Below, piece after piece: positions 10,548-20,134 of a DNA stretch of 64,000 nt. The stretch's first letter is position 1; each line of letters begins with the position of its first letter. Under the pieces are notes generated by a model. The model worked only from the letters and a program-made list of their open reading frames with translations. It had not been told where the DNA came from and made no database searches. Position numbers and translations under genes: made by a program. Source of the stretch: UBA5359 sp002410925 [NCBI: bacterium UBP13_UBA5359] (GTDB lineage: Bacteria > UBP13 > UBA5359); the NCBI GenBank assembly GCA_002410925.1, contig DHPR01000011.1, positions 1 through 64,000 on the forward strand, in the 5' to 3' direction.

Positions 10548-11445
10548 GCTCCGTAACTACTTGCTCCTTGCCGGCCTCATCTGCCAGCAAAGGGCTCAAG
10601 GCGGCGATGGCTACTTCTATCTGCCGGTCATCCGGCTCGCCGGTGGTCATATGCTGCAACCAGAGGCCGGGCGCCACTATCCAAGACAACCAGCTTCTCT
10701 CTTTATGCCGCCCGACGAACTTAATAATTTCATAAGATGCCCCGGCAATAAGAGGCAGCAAGAGGACTCTGGAGACCAACCGCCAGAACCAGCCCTGCTC
10801 ACCTATAAACGAAAATACTATTATACTCAGCAACAGCACCAGCAGTATGAAACTGGTTCCACAACGCGGGTGGAGAGTGCTGAAAGGACGCACCGCTTTA
10901 ACGGAGAGCTCTTCTCCTGCCTCCAGGGTATTTATAACCTTATGCTCAGCTCCGTGGTATTGAAAAACTCGCTGAATATCCTTGTGTCTGGCAATAAAGA
11001 AGATATAGCCTATAAAAAGAGCTATGCGTGCCATGCCCTCTACCAGATTGAAGGCCACATTATGCTTAACCGATATAAGAAAGCCTGCCAACAGATTAGG
11101 CAAAATCACGAAAAAGCCTATGCCCAATAGAAATCCAAGCGCTATTGTTCCTGTTATAGCCGCTTTGCTGAGCTGCGCTTCTTCCTCACCAGAGGCAATA
11201 CTCGCAGAGAATGCCAGAGCATGAAGACCGAGCATTAGAGAATCATAGAGCGCAAAGGCTCCTCTGATCAGCGGCAGATTAAGCCGGGGATAACGCTTGA
11301 AAATATTTGGTGCCAACCGGTAATCCAGCTCTATATCTCCCCCGGGATTCCGCACAGCCACAGATACTGCTGCCGGCCCGCGCATCATTACACCCTCGAT
11401 TACCGCCTGTCCGCCGTAATTATAATTGCTTTTCAACAAGAACAT
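10531..11445 (-). CDS. YqhQ-like DUF1385 membrane protein
   Basis: DUF1385 family; molecular role not established. 304 residues. It starts with the family signature [15 protein letters not shown], has several hydrophobic segments between about 90 and 235, and contains the conserved [20 protein letters not shown] and [10 protein letters not shown] stretches. The His and Cys residues in these look like metal ligands, but that is inference. It sits between rpmE and prfA, the usual place for this family in Bacillota. Confidence 0.9.
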   Translation of the reverse strand: MFLLKSNYNYGGQAVIEGVMMRGPAAVSVAVRNPGGDIELDYRLAPNIFKRYPRLNLPLIRGAFALYDSLMLGLHALAFSASIASGEEEAQLSKAAITGTIALGFLLGIGFFVILPNLLAGFLISVKHNVAFNLVEGMARIALFIGYIFFIARHKDIQRVFQYHGAEHKVINTLEAGEELSVKAVRPFSTLHPRCGTSFILLVLLLSIIVFSFIGEQGWFWRLVSRVLLLPLIAGASYEIIKFVGRHKERSWLSWIVAPGLWLQHMTTGEPDDRQIEVAIAALSPLLADEAGKEQVVTERETFA

Positions 11446-11475
11446 CGCTCCAGAAATAATTAGAGCTCACGCTTA

Positions 11476-11520
11476 AGGGCCTGCACCCGAACAATAAAGA
11501 TTATTCAAAGAGCAGGCCCT
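11476..11520 (-). terminator. Inverted repeat downstream of rpmE, possible terminator
   Basis: Arms AGGGCCTGC (11476-11484) and GCAGGCCCT (11512-11520) pair perfectly across a 27-base loop. There is no T run after it on the minus strand, so it is a weak terminator candidate. It may instead be a processing or attenuation hairpin between rpmE and yqhQ. Confidence 0.4.
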
Positions 11521-11545
11521 GACTTGTTTAACAACCGCTTGTGAG

Positions 11546-11752
11546 CTACTCTGCCAAGCCGTATTTCTTCTTGAACTTCTCAACTCGGCCGGCTGTAGAG
11601 GCTACCCTGCCCCGGTTTCCTGTATAGAAAGGATGGCAGCAAGAGCATATTTCAACTTTAAGATCTTCCTTGGTAGACTGAACCGGTATCTTCTCTCCAC
11701 AGCTGCACGTTATGGTCGTCTTGACGACCTTAGGATGTATTCCCGTTTTCAT
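11546..11752 (-). CDS. rpmE: 50S ribosomal protein L31, zinc-binding type
   Basis: Ribosomal protein at the subunit bridge. 68 residues, normal length. It has the zinc-binding cysteines of the C+ form ([13 protein letters not shown] and [12 protein letters not shown]). Such proteins can release from the ribosome under zinc shortage, at which point C- paralogues replace them; no paralogue is in this window. The ribosome site is AGAGGG just upstream of the ATG. Confidence 0.97.
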   Translation of the reverse strand: MKTGIHPKVVKTTITCSCGEKIPVQSTKEDLKVEICSCCHPFYTGNRGRVASTAGRVEKFKKKYGLAE

Positions 11753-11890
11753 GATTCAACCCTCTTTCCTCTTCCACCTTGCCTTTAGCATGGAAATCAA
11801 GCCTTATGCTATAGCGCGACAAGACCGATTTTCAAATGAAAGCTATAGTATTCTACCATATATGCCCGCTACCCTTCAATAAGCCGGGTT

Positions 11891-12733
11891 TTATTTTACC
11901 GCCGCAACTCTCTTCTTATCCAAGCGCTGTTTTTTTATAAAGTGGTCAAGCTGAAGCCTGGTCATTTTAGGAACTTTACGGCTGTTATACTCTATACCTG
12001 CCGCCCTGACAGCATTAATCCAACCCCCGAAATAACGCTTCTTCTGCGTGGCCGCATAGAGTGCGGGATAACGCTTCAGAATGTATGTGCTGCGCAAGCT
12101 CTCGCCGTCTTCATGAAGCGCTTTGATTTTATTTAGAATCTTATCCCTGGTCCAATGCTCACGCTTGCGAATCTTATCGTAATCGAGACCTACATGATTT
12201 ATGGCTTTTTCCCAGCTGCCGAATCTCTTGCGCGCAGCACTAATCAGAGGCTGGTGAGATATATCCATCTGCTTGGAACTGAGATCTTTACCGGCACGAT
12301 GCAGCTGAAGAATGGCCTCCTCTATTTCGCTCTGACTCCAGGTCTTCTGCCTGGCAATGGCATCATAATCAAGCCCGGCTTCCTCTATGGCATTCTTCCA
12401 GGATTCAAAGTGCCGGCTGGCAGCATAGGTGATGCGTGAAAGCTCCTTATCGGCCACCATATTCCTGAGGCTGAGATCGTAGCCCTCTTTGTAAAGCTCC
12501 TTGATCTTGCTCACGATTTTATCAGCATCCCAAGAAGCAACACGACGTATGGCGCTGTAATCAAGACCGATAAATTCAACAGCTTCCTGCCATCCGCCGA
12601 AGTATCTGCTGGCAGCTGCCAGCAGATAGCCGTATTCCTGCCGCATAGAAGTCCAACTAAGATCCTGCCCCATCTCATGTAAACGTTTTATTTCAGCCGC
12701 TATTATAGACCTTGTCCAAATTTTTCTGGGCAT
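11891..12733 (-). CDS. Four-repeat protein of the homing-endonuclease-associated repeat type
   Basis: 280 residues made almost wholly of four copies of a helical repeat with a period of about 63: W6-Y59, W68-Y123, W132-Y185 and W194-Y249. Each copy runs W-x5-I-x4-L-x4-G-x-D/S-L, then AA/AS-x-RYFG/RHFESW, then A-I/V-x3-G-L-D-Y. This matches the repeat often attached to homing nucleases and thought to bind DNA, but no nuclease domain is present. The C-terminal tail (251-280) is rich in Lys and Arg. The ATG at 12733 follows GGGAGGG. It stands alone between rpmE and a HAD gene, and a 20-bp palindrome lies 60 bp upstream. A DNA-binding regulator is likely (inference). Confidence 0.8.
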   Translation of the reverse strand: MPRKIWTRSIIAAEIKRLHEMGQDLSWTSMRQEYGYLLAAASRYFGGWQEAVEFIGLDYSAIRRVASWDADKIVSKIKELYKEGYDLSLRNMVADKELSRITYAASRHFESWKNAIEEAGLDYDAIARQKTWSQSEIEEAILQLHRAGKDLSSKQMDISHQPLISAARKRFGSWEKAINHVGLDYDKIRKREHWTRDKILNKIKALHEDGESLRSTYILKRYPALYAATQKKRYFGGWINAVRAAGIEYNSRKVPKMTRLQLDHFIKKQRLDKKRVAAVK

Positions 12734-12792
12734 GCAATTTCCCTCCCGCAAACTTCGCTATCATCGCAATGGATATCAAGCCTCGGCCAATG

Positions 12793-12812
12793 ATTGAAAT
12801 AGTTATTTCAAT
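12793..12812. promoter_or_regulatory. Perfect AT-rich palindrome upstream of the repeat protein gene
   Basis: Arms ATTGAAATA (12793-12801) and TATTTCAAT (12804-12812) are perfect inverted copies around GT. There is no T run, so it does not look like a terminator. Its position 60 bp upstream of the repeat protein start fits an operator, perhaps for that protein itself. Confidence 0.45.
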
Positions 12813-12873
12813 GCATTCGTGGCTATCGTTGTCCTTACTATTTTAATAGCTTTACTGATATGGAAGAACCTTC

Positions 12874-12901
12874 CACCACCAAAATAGCTACGCCGGTGGT
12901 G
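12874..12901. repeat. Short hairpin between the HAD gene and the repeat protein gene
   Basis: CACCACC (12874-12880) and GGTGGTG (12895-12901) pair across 14 bases. No T run follows on either strand. It lies in a 267-bp gap (12734-13000) that holds no gene. Confidence 0.3.
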
Positions 12902-13000
12902 AATATCCTATAAAATATTATCATCTCATAGAAGCTCTGTCAAACAAATACCGGTGCTTAAGCAACAGCAAAATTATGGAGAGATATGTTGTTCAAAAGG

Positions 13001-13711
13001 TTATCTGCTAAAAAAACTAAGGATTACGCTCGGCTCGCGTATGAAGAGCTTGCCGCCCACATTTGCAGATTCCGTATCAAGATGGCGATCGATAATAAAG
13101 GCCCTGCCAATGCCTGCCGCCAGCGGAACATCACCGTCTTCGTTCTCGTTATCGCCGATGGTGGCTATCCTCTTCGGCTCGATACCTGACTGCGCAACGG
13201 CTCGCAGCCAGAACTCCCGCAGGGATTTCTGCCCTCTCAGATTATTGGTACCCAGAATACGTCTGAAACAGGGCGCCGACCAACCGTCACTAAGTCCTGC
13301 TCGTCTCAGCTTATAAATACAGCCGACAATGGGATTGTTGCTGGCAATGAAGAGCTTCTTACCCAGACCATGCAAGGCCCTTACGGTTGCCACAGTATCC
13401 TGATAGACGGAAAGATTTTCGTCATGCCACTGACAAATCCTCTCCCATGTTCTGACCGTGGGCAAATGAAATTCGGCCATAAAATCGGGGTAATCCCACC
13501 ATATTATCTCGCCGGCCAGGCCTTCAATACTCTTTCCTGCTACGGCGGGATCCCAGCCCTCTTCCACCATTACGTCCCTGATAACAGCCAGAATAGGATT
13601 TCCTCGGATCAATTGCTCTTGCGAATAATCCTTTTCCGGGCAGTTATCAATGAGAGTGCCGTCTATATCCACGAAAAAGCCCTCGAAATCCCATGGTTTA
13701 TCTATCGGCAA
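13001..13711 (-). CDS. HAD-family hydrolase
   Basis: Predicted phosphatase of the haloacid dehalogenase superfamily, 236 residues. Motif I is FFVDIDGTLID with D14 and D16; motif II lies around FIASNNPIVG; motif IV is IGDNENEDGDVPLAAGIG. The substrate cannot be predicted. The start appears to be TTG, with AAGGGAGAG upstream at good spacing. The gene overlaps the preceding glycosidase-like gene by 14 bp, so a role in sugar phosphate dephosphorylation would fit, but this is inference. Confidence 0.8.
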   Translation of the reverse strand: MPIDKPWDFEGFFVDIDGTLIDNCPEKDYSQEQLIRGNPILAVIRDVMVEEGWDPAVAGKSIEGLAGEIIWWDYPDFMAEFHLPTVRTWERICQWHDENLSVYQDTVATVRALHGLGKKLFIASNNPIVGCIYKLRRAGLSDGWSAPCFRRILGTNNLRGQKSLREFWLRAVAQSGIEPKRIATIGDNENEDGDVPLAAGIGRAFIIDRHLDTESANVGGKLFIREPSVILSFFSR

Positions 13712-15707
13712 CTATAATCTCTCCCTTCCACTCCCTGCCGTCGACAAAGGCTGTCATCCCTTTAACCATTTCTGCGGCCGCCTCTCCATGACAAAAGATC
13801 TCCAGACAGGCAACACCTATACGTATATCCACTATGCGTTTGCTCTTGTCTGCAGGCACCGCCAGGCAACGATCCGTGGCATAAATCATAACCAGCTCTC
13901 CAGGATGAATGAATAAAGGTATCTTCTCATTAACTCCCACGGTGATATTGGCCTGGTGCAAACAACCGGGATCGGTGTTCAGAATATAGATCACCCGCAA
14001 ATCGTTCTCTCGGTATACGGCAAAACGTACTAGATCACTGGTCTCTATCATGACATCTCCCTGCCAGGCAGCTGAGAAAAAATCCAGCAGATCGGCATAA
14101 AAACGTCTCAGCCCTCGGCAGCCGGGAAATTCGGTGCTGTTGACCAGAAAGGATGCTCCTTTATCGCATTGCTTGACCGTCAGAATCGGACTACCGTCCA
14201 AAGACTCCAGGTTATCGCTGAAGCTGTCGGAGGCAGCAGCTATGATCTCGGCTCCATCCAGGGCTAGGGCAGCCATAGGGAATCCGCCGTCGTCATATTT
14301 GGGATCACTCTTCACCGTCCATAAAGGGAAGTGGTAATTGCCGACGGATGGCTGACGCAGGAACTTTATGCCCCAGTTGTTCCGCAGGCCATCTTTCGGC
14401 ACAGCTCTGACGCCAAAGAGCTCCCGTAGATCACCGCCGTTAATCAAGGATATCGGTGTGTCTCTTCTAGTCCGGGTATCCAGATGGGCCAGCGTCGCCA
14501 GAAGATGCCCTCCCTGCCTGACATACGCCAGCATCTTTTCATAGAGTTCCGGGGTCATGGTATTCCATCCCAAAAAGATCAGACAGTCATACTCCTGCAT
14601 CAGTGACAGCGGGCTTTCAGATGGAATAATGTCCGCCTGCCCCAGCGGCGGATTGCCGGATAGGTCCTGATCTCCATATCTGTAACGGAACTCCCACGGC
14701 CTTTTTTTATAAAGAACATTGAACAGTTCCCAGGATTCTTCAGCAGTGCCGGATGGAACCCCATTCTCTCCGCGCTGCCCCCAAACGCAGGATTGCCCCT
14801 GAGCAAAGCTATCCAGGTTGCCTTGCACAAAGGCTATACGAGCCTCGGGAAAGCCGGACGGCCGCGGGTTGGATTTCGCAAACCCGGCCAGCCCGGCCAA
14901 TTCACGGCGAAAGGCTTTAACTTCCGGCGCATCGGTTGATAGATCCTTTCCCAGGGCTTTGTAATCCATAAGGCCATGCTCTGCGTAGATGGGATCGGCG
15001 CCGCGCATAAAGGTATGATAAAGCGAAACTCTCCAACGATGCCGCCACAGATCGTCGTGTTCGTTGCCGCCATACCATACCATGGCCATGTCGGCACCAA
15101 AATGGCCTTTGCCGTAGGCCAGAGTTGCACCCTTAACGGCGGAATGATAGAGCTCGTTGAAGCGATCGTAGGTGACCTCCAGATCTACTCGGTCAATGCC
15201 GGCCCGATAGAGATATCTAGCTACGGCCGAGGCCTCTATGCAAATCAACGGATGCCGAACAATAGTCTGCTCTGCCCTGGCGATGGAATCTCTCAGCTTG
15301 CTTATAAAGTATCCTTCCGCCTCGGCGGCACAGGCAGTGGGTGGTATGGCATTGGGAGAGCCTTTGATAGTGCTCTCCGGCCAGTATAGTCCCAGGCCGC
15401 CGTATTCGCACATGAAGAGAGTGCCGTCATAAGCTTCGCCAGCTTCGGCTATCAGTCTATCCATCTCTTGCGGCGTGATCATAGCATAGTTCTCCCGCAG
15501 GACATCCCGCAGCCGGCTCCACATCTCATCCATGACGAACTTTATCTTATGCTCCCTGCAAAAGGCTATTACCCGACACAACACCTCCACGGGCCACGGC
15601 CCGACAAAGAGAACCGTATAATCCCCCAAGCCCTCGTCTCGGATGCGTTCAAGCGTGCTTATCTCATAGGATGCCTCGCTCATGCCTCCGACTGAAACAC
15701 GTTTCAT
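13698..15707 (-). CDS. Glycoside hydrolase-like protein, TIM barrel plus glutaminase-like domain
   Basis: 669 residues, no signal peptide. The N-terminal 270 residues look like a TIM barrel (VMDEMWSRLRD near 60, EYGGLGLYWPES near 105, conserved aromatic YHTFMRGADPIYAEHG near 230-250). From about 290 to 460 there is a class-I-glutaminase-like domain of the kind that trimerises GH42 beta-galactosidases (YDCLIFLGWNTMTPELYEKM, VRQGGHLLATLAHLD). The last part is beta-rich. No known family could be assigned with certainty, and the catalytic acids are not obvious. It lies 63 bp after a broken sugar-binding protein gene and overlaps a HAD gene, suggesting a small carbohydrate operon. Confidence 0.65.
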   Translation of the reverse strand: MKRVSVGGMSEASYEISTLERIRDEGLGDYTVLFVGPWPVEVLCRVIAFCREHKIKFVMDEMWSRLRDVLRENYAMITPQEMDRLIAEAGEAYDGTLFMCEYGGLGLYWPESTIKGSPNAIPPTACAAEAEGYFISKLRDSIARAEQTIVRHPLICIEASAVARYLYRAGIDRVDLEVTYDRFNELYHSAVKGATLAYGKGHFGADMAMVWYGGNEHDDLWRHRWRVSLYHTFMRGADPIYAEHGLMDYKALGKDLSTDAPEVKAFRRELAGLAGFAKSNPRPSGFPEARIAFVQGNLDSFAQGQSCVWGQRGENGVPSGTAEESWELFNVLYKKRPWEFRYRYGDQDLSGNPPLGQADIIPSESPLSLMQEYDCLIFLGWNTMTPELYEKMLAYVRQGGHLLATLAHLDTRTRRDTPISLINGGDLRELFGVRAVPKDGLRNNWGIKFLRQPSVGNYHFPLWTVKSDPKYDDGGFPMAALALDGAEIIAAASDSFSDNLESLDGSPILTVKQCDKGASFLVNSTEFPGCRGLRRFYADLLDFFSAAWQGDVMIETSDLVRFAVYRENDLRVIYILNTDPGCLHQANITVGVNEKIPLFIHPGELVMIYATDRCLAVPADKSKRIVDIRIGVACLEIFCHGEAAAEMVKGMTAFVDGREWKGEIIVADR

Positions 15708-15770
15708 CTAAACCTCCTGCCTGTCTGTTTCGGCTTTCTTACAGTACGCCCGATAGCGTTACCTTTTGAG

Positions 15771-16550
15771 TTATTCACCATTATTACTCTTGAATTTTTT
15801 TGTTTCAACCTTGATGCTCTCTATGGCCTTATCGGCGCTGATCATATTCAGCCTGACCTTGTCCAGCTCCGGATATAATACTTGAGATTGCCAGGCAGAG
15901 AACCAGGTGAACCTGGCAGAGCTGGGAACGAATTCATCTATGTATTTATAGAAGGCCTGGTAGTTCTTATCAGGTGAAGAGAAGCGCCGTTCCGCAACCA
16001 GCTTATCTGCCGGTATAGCAAGCTTGCCTCCGGCCAGAATCTCCGCACCCGGGCCATAGGCGGCAAATTTAACGAATTCCCATGCCTGACGAGGATACTT
16101 TGTCCGGTTATATACCACCAGCACGCCGGAGCCTTCTATTACTTTGCGCTCTCCATCCTTATTCACGGGCACCGGGGCCAGATCCCACTCAAAGGCGCTG
16201 ATATCCTTCAGGGTAGACAGTGTCCATGATGAAGCTACCAGCATAGCCAATCTGCCAGTCATGAAGAACTCCAATTCGCTGCGGTAGGCATTCGGCAGCT
16301 CAGCCGCTGAAGGTGCTACCTTGTACTTATTGCGCATATCATTGACAAAAGTGACAGCCTCTCTGACCTGCCGGCTGTCACCCGTAAAATTGCCCCGAGC
16401 ATCGAACCACGCTCCACCCCAATAACCAACGGCCGGGCCTATGCCAGGGGGTATTGAGCCATAACTTACAATTCGGCCATTCTTCCTGACAGTAAGGGTC
16501 CTAGCTGCCCTCTCACCCTTCACCCGCACAACATCACTCGGAAAAATATT
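15771..16550 (-). pseudogene. 5'-truncated ABC sugar-binding protein remnant
   Basis: The reading frame encodes about 259 residues matching the C-terminal two thirds of a family 1 extracellular solute-binding protein: LTVRKNGRIVSYG, WGGAWFDARGNFTGDS, FFMTGRLAMLVASSW, WEFVKFAAYGPGAEILA. The signal peptide, lipobox and first roughly 150 residues are missing. Upstream the frame runs straight into the TAG stop of the glcD-like gene, so a deletion has joined the two. No permease or ATPase genes are nearby. A GTG at 16529 could start translation, but the product could not be exported. Confidence 0.8.
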
Positions 16551-17978
16551 CTACTTGCCCATCTCTACCACCTTGCCCGGATTGAGAATATTATCCGGGT
16601 CAAGCGCTTTTTTGATGGCCGTCATCAGATCGAGATTAGCGGCAGGCGACATCGCTTCCAGATGGTCTCTCTTGGCCAGCCCTATGCCGTGTTCCCCTGA
16701 AATCACTCCGCCACGAGCAGCGGCATCAGCAAAAAGATCCCGCCGGACCTGCTCATGCATCTCTCGCCATCCGGGCAGATCTTCACCAATAATTCCATCA
16801 TCCAGGCGGCAGCGCAGTGAATGAGTGTGGACATTGCCGTCGGCTGCGTGACCGTAGGTGGGAAGCGATATGTTATACCGAGCTTCCAATTCATGAATAA
16901 AACCGATGTGTCCGGCTATTTCAGACCTGGGAACGCAGATGTCGAAGAGTTCTACCGTGCCGGGACGCAACGCTTCATAAAGCATGCTGCGCAGTTCCAG
17001 TATATCGGCCTGGCGGCTGTCATCCTCTGCCAGCAGCATATCCAGAGCTCCGCCGGCCTCAGCTATGGCAGCCAGATCCTCTGCCTGCCCCAGCACTTCA
17101 TCCTCACTGCGCCCATCCAGAATAAGCATCAGCGAGGCCGCCCCGTCACGAGCCGGCCAGCTTCTATCGAGCAGCCTTTCTGCACAGCGTATTACGGAGT
17201 GCTCCAGAAATTCCACAGCACACGGTATAATATCTGCTTTGAGTATCTTCGGCACAACGGAAACGGCCTCTGCTACGCCGGCAAAGGGAGCTACCAGAGT
17301 CTTGCTTACACTTGGAGGCGGCAGCAGGGATATTGTAACCCTGGTGATTATACCCAGTGTGCCTTCAGAGCCGATCATCAGATCCAATAAATTGTAGCCG
17401 GAGCTGGATTTAATAAACTTGCCCCCCAGATTTGCTATTCTACCGTCAGCCAGAACAACCTGAAGTCCGATAACATATCGCTTCACCGTACCGTACTTGA
17501 CGGCGCGTGCGCCACCTGCGTTGGCGGCTGCGGCACCACCGATAAAGGCTCCTTCATCTCCCGGATGAGGCGGGAAGAAGAGCTTCATCTCCTTTACATG
17601 CTGATAAAGATCATGCAGAGTCATGCCCGCCTGGACGGTAATGGTATGATTATCCGAATCAGCATCCACAACGCCATTCAATCTATTCAGACTGAGCACG
17701 ACTCCACCTGCCGCAGGGACGCACCCGGCAGAGAGACCCGTTCCTCCTCCGCGAGCAGTCAAAGGTATTTTCATCTCCGCACACAACCTGACGATAGCCG
17801 ACGTTTCCTCTTCTGACCCGGGGCGAACAACAGCTGCCGGCATACAGGCAAACTCTTCCATGGCGTATTCATCGCGAGAAAAGGGCTCGATATCCTCAAA
17901 AGATATCAATACATTTTCACTTCCTACGATATTTTCAGCTCGCTCGATCCATTTTTCAATATTTGGCCGAGTAGTCAT
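16551..17978 (-). CDS. FAD-linked oxidase, glycolate oxidase / D-lactate dehydrogenase GlcD type
   Basis: Oxidises a 2-hydroxyacid such as D-lactate or glycolate to the 2-oxoacid. 475 residues. The FAD-binding PCMH domain carries PLTARGGGTGLSAGCVPAAGG and GGARAVKYGTVKRYVIGLQV. The C-terminal FAD oxidase domain ends with GEHGIGLAKRDHLEAMSP and LDPDNILNPGK. No Fe-S subunit (GlcF) or EtfAB is adjacent. It starts 26 bp after the lactate racemase gene and follows AGGGGG. Together with LarA it would let both lactate isomers enter the pathway; exact substrate is not shown by the sequence. Confidence 0.88.
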   Translation of the reverse strand: MTTRPNIEKWIERAENIVGSENVLISFEDIEPFSRDEYAMEEFACMPAAVVRPGSEEETSAIVRLCAEMKIPLTARGGGTGLSAGCVPAAGGVVLSLNRLNGVVDADSDNHTITVQAGMTLHDLYQHVKEMKLFFPPHPGDEGAFIGGAAAANAGGARAVKYGTVKRYVIGLQVVLADGRIANLGGKFIKSSSGYNLLDLMIGSEGTLGIITRVTISLLPPPSVSKTLVAPFAGVAEAVSVVPKILKADIIPCAVEFLEHSVIRCAERLLDRSWPARDGAASLMLILDGRSEDEVLGQAEDLAAIAEAGGALDMLLAEDDSRQADILELRSMLYEALRPGTVELFDICVPRSEIAGHIGFIHELEARYNISLPTYGHAADGNVHTHSLRCRLDDGIIGEDLPGWREMHEQVRRDLFADAAARGGVISGEHGIGLAKRDHLEAMSPAANLDLMTAIKKALDPDNILNPGKVVEMGK

Positions 17979-18004
17979 TTCGCTTTTTCCCCCTTGTTTA
18001 TTCG

Positions 18005-19276
18005 TTAGTTTTCCTCCTTGATATAAGGTATGGTCATCGGTCCCTCCGGCAAAACGGCTATGGAAGAACGGCCTCCCAGCTCATCCATCTCTGCTGCCAG
18101 GCGTATTTCAATATTTTCAACCGCTTCCATATATGCCTGTGATACCTCATGTGCCTCCAGACCGGAATAGAGAGCTATCCGAGCTCGGGAAGCTATAATT
18201 GCCAATAGTTGTGCCTCCCACTGATCGAGCATGCCCTCTTTCGAAATCCTTACTTGAGCTAACAAATCCTCCGGAGAGCTATGAGTTGTCAACAGGCTCT
18301 TGAAATTGCCGTGATCCGGGAAACCATCACGGCACTCAGCGGCACATAGTATAAGCCCCCCTGAACGAACAATCCTGCCGGCTGCCGACATACCTTTTAC
18401 CGTCTGATAAAGATTCTGATCCAGCGGATAACCGCCGTTGGTGGTTATCACTATATCGTAATGATCGGGAACAGATACCATGGCGCTTTCACGACAAAAA
18501 CGGCAGGCCTCTTCATGACAGGCTATCGGTTCTCCGGCAAACAATCCGGTGATATGACGATCACGGTTCAAAGTTACGTTGATGCAAAAATCCGCCGGCT
18601 GCAAAGCACCGCATTCTCTGATCATGTTCTGGGTAGGATTGCCATCAAGCATACCCCAGGTGGAGCGAGAATGATCGATCATTTCAGCTCCGTGAAAGTA
18701 TATGATATCCTCTATGCCGAGTATCCCCGGGCAGACGGCTTTGTATCCCCCAGAAAATCCGGCCATAAAATGCGGCTCAACAAAACCTAATAGAATGCGT
18801 TTATCCGCCCGAATATATTCACGATTCATCCTTATGCAACGTCCTCCGCGAAGTCGACCGGCACTGTCCAGCTTATCCGCTTTGAAAGCATCGTGATTGA
18901 CGACGTGATATCGGCTGATTATCTCCCGCCCCAGCATAGCTGCCATCTCATCTGAATTACAGGCTCGGTGTGACCCGGTACCGATGATTATCGTTAATCT
19001 ATCAGGCGATACATGCCCCATCTCTTTCATCAGCCAGGGTATGACCCTGTTACCGGGGAAAGGCCTTGTAATATCAGGTATTACTACCGCCACGTTCTCT
19101 TCAGAGGAGATCATTTCTCTAAGCGGCAATGAGCCTGAGGGAGCTCTGACAGCCTTGCTGAAGGCCTCTCTTTCGTCAGGTAATCCGGCGGTATATACGG
19201 GTTCGATAACGTTGATATCGGTATCTGGCAGATTTACCATCAGATGGCCGCCACCATATTTTAACGCTACTCTCAT
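18005..19276 (-). CDS. larA: Nickel-pincer racemase of the LarA family (lactate or related 2-hydroxyacid)
   Basis: Interconverts stereoisomers of a 2-hydroxyacid using the nickel-pincer nucleotide cofactor. 423 residues from the ATG at 19276, chosen over an upstream TTG because GAGAGG precedes it. The residues known from Lactobacillus plantarum LarA (H108, H174, K184, H200) appear here as H103 (GSHR), H169 and K179 (EPHFMAGFSGGYKAVCPG) and H195 (IIYFHGAEM), all with the same offset. LarA homologues include malate racemases, and a malic enzyme gene is close by, so malate is an alternative substrate. The cofactor genes larB, larC and larE are not in the window. Confidence 0.88.
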   Translation of the reverse strand: MRVALKYGGGHLMVNLPDTDINVIEPVYTAGLPDEREAFSKAVRAPSGSLPLREMISSEENVAVVIPDITRPFPGNRVIPWLMKEMGHVSPDRLTIIIGTGSHRACNSDEMAAMLGREIISRYHVVNHDAFKADKLDSAGRLRGGRCIRMNREYIRADKRILLGFVEPHFMAGFSGGYKAVCPGILGIEDIIYFHGAEMIDHSRSTWGMLDGNPTQNMIRECGALQPADFCINVTLNRDRHITGLFAGEPIACHEEACRFCRESAMVSVPDHYDIVITTNGGYPLDQNLYQTVKGMSAAGRIVRSGGLILCAAECRDGFPDHGNFKSLLTTHSSPEDLLAQVRISKEGMLDQWEAQLLAIIASRARIALYSGLEAHEVSQAYMEAVENIEIRLAAEMDELGGRSSIAVLPEGPMTIPYIKEEN

Positions 19277-19393
19277 TTTTCCTCTCACTATTTCAAAGGT
19301 ATTTTCCCGCAACAGCTTCAGACGTTGCAGCTTTTATCAGCCACGCCCCCAAATTCCTGCTGCCGATTCGCAGATAGCTCAAGCTATTGTAGA

Positions 19394-19403
19394 TTGTATA
19401 CAT
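19394..19403. promoter_or_regulatory. Operator-like palindrome upstream of larA
   Basis: TTGTATACAT contains the 8-bp palindrome TGTATACA. The same core lies upstream of the gntR gene. It is 118 bp upstream of larA, in the larA-gntR gap. Likely a binding site for the adjacent GntR protein (inference). Confidence 0.6.
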
Positions 19404-19436
19404 TACCGTATGGAGCCTTATCGGCCTATATAGTTC

Positions 19437-20108
19437 TTAGGACTCCGCTTTTAAAGTTTTCATTATATTGCTTCTGGTATGAAGAATATGCTCCCTCATG
19501 GCTTCTGCCGCCGCCGTTACATCTCTCTTTTCAAGAGCCTCTATGATTTGTATATGCTCTTCAAGAGCCTGCCTGATCTGTTTATCCTCTCTGGCTATGA
19601 CGGTAGTCCTGAAGAAATTAACCATGTTACCCAGAGATTCTATGGTTGCAGCCAGGCGTTTGTTACCGGAATGCTCGGCAATGCAGTAGTGAAATTCCCG
19701 GTCAAAAGCATGGCTTCCTTCATTATGGCCTGATATTATCTCCTGGCGGCTCTTCTCAGCTTCGATCCTGAGTTCCTTGATAATGGCCTTCGGTATCCGC
19801 AGCGTTGCCAGAGTTACAGCCAGCTCCTCCAGAACTGCTCTGATATCGTAAATCTCAACTACATCCTGCAACTCCAGTTTCTTGACATACATGCCTTTTC
19901 GCGGAAGAAGCTCCACCAGTTCATCCTTGGCCAGAGACTTCATCGCTTCTCTGACCGGCGTCCGGCTGACACCCAGTTGCCGTGCTACCTCCTCTTCAGT
20001 AAGGCGGTCCCCGGGAGCCAGCTTCCCGGTGAGGATCTGCTCTGTTATGATCTCGTATATTCGATGATCTATATTGGTATGCTCTATTTGCGACAGATTA
20101 AATGACAT
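19437..20108 (-). CDS. GntR-family regulator, FadR subfamily
   Basis: Probable repressor of the adjacent hydroxyacid genes. 223 residues from the ATG at 20108 (a GTG three codons upstream is also possible). The N-terminal winged helix spans about 10-75, with EEVARQLGVSRTPVREAM as the recognition segment. The C-terminal FCD ligand-binding domain is all-helical, with D and H residues (FDREFH, EEHIQIIEALEKRD, REHI) of the kind that bind a metal and a carboxylate. Regulators of this class often sense lactate, malate or glycolate. It is transcribed toward larA, and a perfect palindrome lies just ahead of it. Confidence 0.88.
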   Translation of the reverse strand: MSFNLSQIEHTNIDHRIYEIITEQILTGKLAPGDRLTEEEVARQLGVSRTPVREAMKSLAKDELVELLPRKGMYVKKLELQDVVEIYDIRAVLEELAVTLATLRIPKAIIKELRIEAEKSRQEIISGHNEGSHAFDREFHYCIAEHSGNKRLAATIESLGNMVNFFRTTVIAREDKQIRQALEEHIQIIEALEKRDVTAAAEAMREHILHTRSNIMKTLKAES

Positions 20109-20134
20109 GGCAACCACCCAGCTTTAATTGTGCA

